A DNA stretch of 10,334 nucleotides from BOG-908 sp964247675 (GTDB lineage: Bacteria > Pseudomonadota > Alphaproteobacteria > Acetobacterales > Acetobacteraceae): positions 1 to 10,334 of the forward strand of contig CAXTVW010000121.1 of the NCBI GenBank assembly GCA_964247675.1. The letters are read 5' to 3'. Below, piece after piece: positions 5,642 to 10,334 of the stretch; the stretch's first letter is position 1, and each line of letters starts with the position of its first letter. The translations under genes and the position numbers were made by a program. Below the pieces are notes generated by a model, which worked only from the letters and a program-made list of their open reading frames with translations, made no database searches and was not told the origin of the DNA.

Positions 5642-6786
5642 TCGAGCTGGTCCTGATGCTTATCGCCGCCTGCGGCACCATGCAGTCGCTGGCAGGCTTG
5701 CTGGCCGTGCTGGCGTTCGCGCGCAAACCCGAGGAGACCGCGTCCGTCTGGCCGGCGATCACGGTCCTCAAGCCGGTTTGCGGCGACGAGCCGGGGCTGG
5801 AGGCGGCGCTGCTCTCCTTCTGCACGCAGGACTATCCGGCTTTCCAGATGATCGTCGGCGCGCAGGACAGGAACGACCCTGCGCTGGACGTTGCCCGCCG
5901 CCTGCAGGCGCGCTTCCCAGGGCTGATCGACATCGTGGTGGACGGGGCGCTGCACGGGCCGAACCGCAAGATCAGCAACCTGATGAACATGCTGCCCACC
6001 GCCCGCCACGAGACGCTGGTGTTCGGCGACAGCGACCTGCACGTGCGCCCGGACTATCTCCGCCAGGTCGTCGCCACCCTGCTGACGCCCGGCACCGGCC
6101 TGGTCACCGCGATCTGTGGCGGTGAGGCGGTGCACAGCGCCGTCGCCGGCCAGCTGGGTGCGATGCACATCTCGCATTCGTTCCTGCCGGGCGCGCTGCT
6201 CGGCGCCTCGGTCGGCCGGCAGGATTGCCTCGGCACCACGATGGCCATCAGGCGCCATACGCTGGAGCAGGCCGGCGGCCTGGCGGCGCTGGTGCCGCAT
6301 CTGGCCGACGACAACCTGCTGGGCCGCCTGGTGCGACAGCTCGGCCTGGCGGTGCGTATCGCGCCGACGATGCCGGTGGTCACCGTACAGGAGCGCTCGC
6401 TTCGCGCCGTCTGGCTGCACGAGCTGCGCTGGGCGCGCACCATACGCACGGTGGCGCCGGTGGCGCATGGCATGTCCGTGGTGCAGTTCCCGCTCGCCTG
6501 GGCGTTGCTTGCGGTGCTCGTCTCGGCCGGCGGACGCGTGGAGGTGGGCGTCTTCCTGCTGGTGTGGGCGCTGCGCGCGGGCGTGGCCGACATCATAGAC
6601 CTCAGCCTGCGGCGCCGGCGGGCGCGGCGCGCGGTGCGTAGCCGGGCCGCGCTGCTGCCGCTGCGCGACGTGCTGTCCGTGCTGGAGATTGCGGCGAGCT
6701 TCCTGGGCGATGCAGTGATCTGGCGCGGTCATACGCTGCAGGCGAACCGCAGGGCGCAGGCGCGGGTGGTTGTGCCGGCGGGGTAG
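5638..6786 (+). CDS. hpnI: Hopanoid biosynthesis glycosyltransferase HpnI
   Basis: This is a 382-residue membrane-anchored family 2/21 glycosyltransferase. HpnI proteins are known to transfer an N-acetylglucosamine unit from UDP-GlcNAc to bacteriohopanetetrol, after which HpnK deacetylates the product. An N-terminal TM helix (about 3-27) is followed by ITVLKPVCGDEPGLEAAL (41-58), where ceramide-glucosyltransferase relatives begin their catalytic domain. Key motifs are GPNRKISNLMNM (107-118), the metal-binding DSD (131-133), HLADDNLLGRL (221-231, Asp224/Asp225) and HELRWARTIR (261-270), a variant of the [Q/R]xxRW signature with His in the first place. Two or three hydrophobic segments lie at about 277-297, 303-322 and 347-362. 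The start is GTG 5638; no in-frame start precedes it after the TGA at 5617. It is followed by repeat element 4 and by hpnL on the same strand. No hpnJ or hpnK is in the window. Confidence 0.9.
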   Translation: MIELVLMLIAACGTMQSLAGLLAVLAFARKPEETASVWPAITVLKPVCGDEPGLEAALLSFCTQDYPAFQMIVGAQDRNDPALDVARRLQARFPGLIDIVVDGALHGPNRKISNLMNMLPTARHETLVFGDSDLHVRPDYLRQVVATLLTPGTGLVTAICGGEAVHSAVAGQLGAMHISHSFLPGALLGASVGRQDCLGTTMAIRRHTLEQAGGLAALVPHLADDNLLGRLVRQLGLAVRIAPTMPVVTVQERSLRAVWLHELRWARTIRTVAPVAHGMSVVQFPLAWALLAVLVSAGGRVEVGVFLLVWALRAGVADIIDLSLRRRRARRAVRSRAALLPLRDVLSVLEIAASFLGDAVIWRGHTLQANRRAQARVVVPAG

Positions 6787-6928
6787 GCAGGAAGAAAGGC
6801 CTTCTTTTTTGCAAAAAAGAAGCAAAAAACTTTTTCTGCCTGTCGGCGGCTGCTGAAAGGCTCGCCGATAGGGAGCACAAGTTTTTTGGTCTTTTTTTGT
6901 AAAAAAGGACTACTTGCTCGCTTCCTTA
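6787..6928. repeat. Two-armed AT-rich palindromic intergenic element (copy 4)
   Basis: The left arm has a hairpin at 6801-6822 (CTTC closed by GAAG, loop TGCA) and CAAAAAACTTTTT at 6823-6835. The right arm has CACAAGTTTTTTG at 6876-6888 and a hairpin at 6889-6910 (GTCT closed by GGAC through a T-G wobble, loop TGTA). The stem 6823-6849 with 6862-6888 has 22 Watson-Crick pairs, two wobbles and three mismatches; the 40-nt spacer supplies the GC-rich TCGGCG/CGCCGA part. It starts directly at the hpnI TAG and ends about 17 nt before the proposed hpnL start. A GC-rich stem between an A-run and a T-run also has the form of a bidirectional intrinsic terminator. Confidence 0.85.
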
Positions 6929-6944
6929 GAAGCCGGAGTCACCG

Positions 6945-7934
6945 ATCAACCGCAAGACACTGCACGCCGTATCGGTAGCGCTCGGCCTGGCAGGGCTTCT
7001 GCTCGCCACGTTGCTGGTCGGCTGGTTCGGCTTCGGCCGCGTGCTCGGCGCCCTGCTCTCGGTGGGCGCTCCTGGTTTTGCGCTAGTCTGCGCCTGGCAG
7101 ATGGTCCTGTTCGCCGCCCTCGGGCTAGGCTGGTTCGTGCTGCTGCCGGCCAGCCGCGCCTGGCGGCCGTGGGTGGCCATCTGGGGCCGCATGGTGCGGG
7201 ACGCGGCGGGCGGCCTGCTGCCGTTCTCGCTGGTGGGCGGGTTCGTGCTCGGCGCGCGCGCCGTCACCCTGCACGGCATCACCTGGCCGCAGGCCACCGC
7301 CTCCACCGTGGTGGATCTAACGGCGGAGTTCGTGGCGCAAATCGCGCTGGTGCTGATCGGGGTGCTGCTGCTCGCGGCCAGGCAGCCGCATGCGGCGCTG
7401 CTGTGGCCGGTAGCCGCGGGCGTGGCGGCCGCGGCTGTCAGCGGGCTCGGTTTCGTCTGGCTGCAGCGCAGCGGGGCGAGGCCGCTGCTTCGGCTGAGCC
7501 GGCGCATGCTGGGCAACGCGTTCCCGAGCCTGGACGGCCAGGTCTCCGCCGTGCAGGCCAATGTCGCCGACATCTACGCCCAGCCCTGGCGCATCGCACT
7601 TGCCCTGGCGCTGCATCTGACCGCCTGGATCGGCACCGGCATGGCCAGCTTCATCGCGTTCCGGCTGCTTGGCGCGGAGATCAGTTTTGCCGAGGCGCTG
7701 GGGATAGAGGCGCTTCTGCATGCGGTGCTGGCCGCCGCGATCCTGGTGCCTGGTTACGCGGGCGTGCAGGAGGCGGCGTATGCGGGCGTGGCGCCGCTGT
7801 TCGGGCAGCCGGCGGAACTGGCGCTTGCGGTCTCGCTGCTCCGGCGCGCGCGGGATGTGGCCTTGGGCGTGCCCATCCTGCTGGCGTGGCAGCTGGTGGA
7901 GGCGCGGCGGGCGCGTCTGCTGGCTGGATCCTAA
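6945..7934 (+). CDS. hpnL: Hopanoid-associated membrane protein, HpnL-type
   Basis: This polytopic inner-membrane protein is of the lysylphosphatidylglycerol-synthase TM-region type, with about eight hydrophobic segments and the family-like stretch LVPGYAGVQEAAYAGVAPLFG near the C-terminus. Its position right after hpnI supports the HpnL assignment; HpnL's biochemical role is not established, and transport or flipping of hopanoids is only a suggestion. The start is problematic. The frame is open from 6930, but the first ATG/GTG/TTG is TTG 7011, which would delete the first TM helix (LHAVSVALGLAGLLLATLLVGWFG). GGAG at 6935-6938 is ideally spaced for ATC at 6945, giving the basic start INRKTLH before TM1, and 329 residues. 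I give 6945 as the best estimate; the conservative form is 7011-7934 (307 residues). A base error (ATG read as ATC) is an equal alternative. It converges with ptsP. Confidence 0.8.
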   Translation: MNRKTLHAVSVALGLAGLLLATLLVGWFGFGRVLGALLSVGAPGFALVCAWQMVLFAALGLGWFVLLPASRAWRPWVAIWGRMVRDAAGGLLPFSLVGGFVLGARAVTLHGITWPQATASTVVDLTAEFVAQIALVLIGVLLLAARQPHAALLWPVAAGVAAAAVSGLGFVWLQRSGARPLLRLSRRMLGNAFPSLDGQVSAVQANVADIYAQPWRIALALALHLTAWIGTGMASFIAFRLLGAEISFAEALGIEALLHAVLAAAILVPGYAGVQEAAYAGVAPLFGQPAELALAVSLLRRARDVALGVPILLAWQLVEARRARLLAGS

Positions 7935-8008
7935 GAGAAGGAACTACCCGCGCATCTGCAGCAGTCGGGTGCCGCCTGTGAGCGCGCACGCTGCAGCGTC
8001 GAGAGGAA

Positions 8009-8058
8009 CAAAAGTCTTTTGCTTCTTTTCTTCAGAAAAGAAGGCCTTGCTTGCTTGC
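8009..8058 (-). repeat. Single-arm copy of the AT-rich element between convergent genes
   Basis: A hairpin at 8022-8043 (CTTC closed by GAAG, loop TTCA) lies next to CAAAAGTCTTTTG at 8009-8021, identical in both parts to the single arm at 1124-1158. On the minus strand it starts directly at the ptsP TAG stop and reads GCAAGCAAGCAAGGCC before the hairpin. No facing arm is found in 7935-8008, which otherwise contains nothing I can name. Confidence 0.82.
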
Positions 8059-10287
8059 CTAGACATTCAGCCCATGATCCCGAGCCCAGGCCGCCACAGG
8101 CTCGCGCAAGCTGGAATGCGACGCCGCGGTCCGCTTCAGCGTCTCCATAAACGCGCGGAAGGCACCCAAATCCAAGGCGGTCAGCGCCTCCTTCACCGGC
8201 AGCAGGCTGCTGGCCGACATCGACAGGCAGTCCACGCCCAAGGCCAGGAGCACGGCCGCGTCCAGCGGGCGGGATGCCGCTTCGCCGCAGAGCGAAAGCG
8301 GCGTGCCGGCTGCCAGGGCCGCGTCGCTCACCTGGCGGAGCAGGCGCAGGATCGGGGCGGAGAGGAAATCGTAGCGTTCGGCCAGAGCGGGCGTGCCGCG
8401 GTCGGCGGCGAAGACGAACTGCACCAGGTCATTGCTGCCGATCGAGACGAAGTTGGCCTCGGCCATCAGCTCCGGCAACTGCCAGAGCAAGGCGGGTATC
8501 TCCAGCATCGTGCCGATGGAAAGCTTGGCCGGTGCCGGCCGTATCCGCGCGGCTTCGGTGTAGAGCAGGCCGCGCGCCTGGCGGAACTCGCTTATGCTGG
8601 CCACCATCGGGAACATCACGCTGAGCGGGCGGCCATTGGCGGCGAGGAGCATGGCGCGCAGCTGCCGGCGCAGGATCGCCGGACGGTCCAACCCGACGCG
8701 CAGGCTGCGCCAGCCCATCGCCGGGTTCTCCTCCTCCGCGCGCGGGCTGTCCGGCAGCAGCTTGTCGCTGCCCAGGTCCAGCGTGCGGAAATAGACCGGG
8801 CGGTCGCCGGCCACGTCCAGCACGCGGGCGTAGATGGCGGTCTGCTCGGCGATGTCGGGGATGTCGCCGCGCGCCATCATGGCGATCTCGGTGCGGAACA
8901 GGCCGATGCCGTCCGCGCCGGTAACGCGCAGCTGGTCCAGCTCCAGGGCCAGGCCGGCGTTCATCATCAGCTTGAACCTGTGGCCGTCCTTCGTGGCCGA
9001 GGGCGCATCGCGCAATTGCGCCCAGGTGGCGCTGCGTATGGCGCGCGCGCTGAGCGCCACGTCATAGGCGGCGCGCACGCTCGGGTCCGGGCGCAGGATC
9101 AGCGTGCCCTCGTCGGCGTCCAGCACCGCCTCGTCGCCGGGTTCGGCCGCGTCCATCGCCCCGCGCGCGCCGCCGGCGGCCGGCAGGCCCAGCGCACGCG
9201 CCACGATGGCGGCGTGCCCGCCGGCGCTGCCCTCCTCGATCACCACGCCGGCGATGCCGCGCGCGTGCCAGTCCAGCAATTGCGCGGGCCCAAGCCGGCG
9301 GACCAGCAGGATGGCGCCCGCCACGTCCGTCTTGTCCTCGCCCGAGCCATCCAGCGTGGCCAGCAGCCGGCCCGCAAGGTCCTCCAGATCCGCCAGGCGC
9401 TCGCGCAGATAAGGGTCCGCGATGCGGCGCATGCGGGCGCGGAAGCCGTTGGCGACGCGGTGCACGGCGGCCTCTGCGGTCAGGCCGCCCTGCACGGCTT
9501 CGGCGACACGCCGAAGCCAGCCGTCATCGGCGGCAACCGCGCGTGTCGCGTCCAGTATGTCGCGCGGCGCCTCGCCGGCGCCGTCGCGCAGCAAAGCGGG
9601 GAGCTGGGCCTCGATCAGCGTGTCCAGGCCCTTCCGCATCGCGCCCAGCGCGTGCTGCAGCCGGGCCAGCTCGGCATTCGGATCGTCCGCCAGTAATTGA
9701 TCCGGCGCGATGGTGGCGCCGTGCAGCCTGACCTGGCCGAACACGATACCCGGCGAGAGCATGGACGCGTCGAACTGGCGCGGCAGGCTGCCGGCGAAGC
9801 CTTCGCGCGTGTCCGATCCGCCCGCCGCCAGCAGGTCCGTCAGCAGCATGGCCACCGTCTCGAGCACTTCGGTCTCGTAGTCGGTGTAGTGGCGCGGGGT
9901 GCGGTTCTGCACCACCAGCACGCCCAGCGTGCGCCCGCCGCGGCGCACGGGAACAGCCAGCATGGAGGCGTAAGGCTCCTCGCCGGTCTCCGAACGGTAG
10001 GCGAAGGCGGGGTGGTTCTGCGCGTCCGCCAGGTTCAGCAGGCTGCCGGTGGCGGCCACCAGGCCCACGATGCCCTCGCCCACGCGCAGCCTGGTGCGGC
10101 CGATGGCGGACGCGTTGAGGCCGTGGGTGGCGCGGAGTTCGAGTATCTCGCCTGGGCGCAGGGCGTAGGCGGAGCAGACCTCGGCAATCAGCTCGCCGGC
10201 TGTTATGGCCACGATCGCGTCGAGCTGGACGTCGCCGGCCTGCATCAGGGTGCGCAGGCGGCGCATCAGGCGGCGGCCTGGGGTCAT
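8059..10287 (-). CDS. ptsP: PTS-Ntr enzyme I with GAF domain (PtsP)
   Basis: The 742-residue enzyme is expected to take phosphate from PEP on a histidine and pass it to NPr, then to EIIA-Ntr, a regulatory chain tied to nitrogen, potassium and stress control. The GAF sensor domain spans about 18-155 (RVGEGIVGLVAATG, YASMLAVPVRRGGRTLGVLVVQNR). The linker/HPr-binding part spans about 175-330, and the phosphohistidine domain contains SAGGHAAIVARALGLPA with His358. The PEP-binding barrel has GADGIGLFRTE (Arg465), LDLGSDK (504-509 region), NPAMGWRSLR (521-530), GTMLEIPA (592-599), SIGSND (615-620) and LCGEA with Cys667. All catalytic residues of enzyme I are present, so it should be active. The start at 10287 is chosen because the ATG at 10299 lies in the repeat edge; ATG at 10266 is also possible. 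No Shine-Dalgarno sequence is visible. In related bacteria lysC often precedes ptsP and may lie beyond the window. Confidence 0.93.
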   Translation of the reverse strand: MTPGRRLMRRLRTLMQAGDVQLDAIVAITAGELIAEVCSAYALRPGEILELRATHGLNASAIGRTRLRVGEGIVGLVAATGSLLNLADAQNHPAFAYRSETGEEPYASMLAVPVRRGGRTLGVLVVQNRTPRHYTDYETEVLETVAMLLTDLLAAGGSDTREGFAGSLPRQFDASMLSPGIVFGQVRLHGATIAPDQLLADDPNAELARLQHALGAMRKGLDTLIEAQLPALLRDGAGEAPRDILDATRAVAADDGWLRRVAEAVQGGLTAEAAVHRVANGFRARMRRIADPYLRERLADLEDLAGRLLATLDGSGEDKTDVAGAILLVRRLGPAQLLDWHARGIAGVVIEEGSAGGHAAIVARALGLPAAGGARGAMDAAEPGDEAVLDADEGTLILRPDPSVRAAYDVALSARAIRSATWAQLRDAPSATKDGHRFKLMMNAGLALELDQLRVTGADGIGLFRTEIAMMARGDIPDIAEQTAIYARVLDVAGDRPVYFRTLDLGSDKLLPDSPRAEEENPAMGWRSLRVGLDRPAILRRQLRAMLLAANGRPLSVMFPMVASISEFRQARGLLYTEAARIRPAPAKLSIGTMLEIPALLWQLPELMAEANFVSIGSNDLVQFVFAADRGTPALAERYDFLSAPILRLLRQVSDAALAAGTPLSLCGEAASRPLDAAVLLALGVDCLSMSASSLLPVKEALTALDLGAFRAFMETLKRTAASHSSLREPVAAWARDHGLNV

Positions 10288-10293
10288 CGGGGC

Positions 10294-10334
10294 TAGCAAG
10301 GAAGGAAGGCCTTCTTTTTCGAGAAAAAGAAGCA
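10294..10334. repeat. AT-rich element arm cut by the window end (copy 6)
   Basis: TAGCAAGGAAGGAAGG leads into a hairpin at 10311-10332 (CTTC closed by GAAG, 9-bp stem, loop CGAG) and the first bases, CA, of the expected CAAAAAACTTTTG. It lies just upstream of ptsP, as copy 3 lies upstream of xerD, so a facing arm and a minus-strand gene are expected to the right. The sequence ends inside the copy, which may mark a contig or scaffold end. Confidence 0.75.

Noticed and set aside
8..6928. CRISPR array
   Set aside because: Copies are dispersed kilobases apart with genes between them, arms are inverted rather than direct repeats, and no cas gene is present.
7720..9696. Very long plus-strand open frame opposite ptsP
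   Set aside because: It is antisense to a complete enzyme I with all motifs, and its translation is low-complexity Arg/Gln/Ala-rich, as expected for a shadow frame in GC-rich DNA.

Overview
The window is GC-rich throughout its genes and carries a fused shikimate kinase/3-dehydroquinate synthase (aroK-aroB), a XerD recombinase, two hopanoid-associated genes (hpnI, and an HpnL-type membrane protein), a RodZ-type protein and a GAF-containing enzyme I of the nitrogen PTS (ptsP). Together these point to an alphaproteobacterium of the Rhodospirillales, most likely Acetobacteraceae. This is inference from gene content; no marker gene is present. A run of 100 N (4717-4816) shows that it is a draft scaffold.

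Layout from left to right: repeat element 1 (8-191); tesB (+, 245-1066); single repeat arm (1124-1165); xerD (-, 1166-2044); repeat element 3 (2045-2182); a 48-residue single-TM protein (-, 2183-2329); divergent aroKB (+, 2417-4132); a small P-loop kinase (+, 4208-4705); assembly gap; rodZ with its C-terminal part lost in the gap (-, 4817-5328); a 5' region with two tiny leader ORFs; hpnI (+, 5638-6786); repeat element 4 (6787-6928); hpnL (+, about 6945-7934); single repeat arm (8009-8058); ptsP (-, 8059-10287); and the start of another repeat arm at the window end (10294-10334).

The genes are mostly housekeeping: fatty acyl-CoA thioester hydrolysis, chromosome dimer resolution, two shikimate-pathway steps, cell shape, hopanoid side-chain modification and PTS-Ntr signalling. 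hpnI and hpnL are adjacent and co-directional and probably serve the same membrane-lipid pathway.

The most unusual content lies between the genes. A family of AT-rich structured repeats fills nearly every intergenic junction. Each arm is a 22-nt hairpin (9-bp stem, 4-nt loop) plus a 13-nt stem sequence. Between co-directional genes two arms face each other around a variable spacer and form one long stem flanked by two side hairpins. Between convergent genes only one arm is present, and its 13-mer is self-complementary. Arms begin directly at stop codons. Differences between copies fall in paired positions and keep the hairpins intact. The architecture resembles REP/BIME elements and could also act as bidirectional terminators. 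The assembly gap and the right end of the window both coincide with copies.
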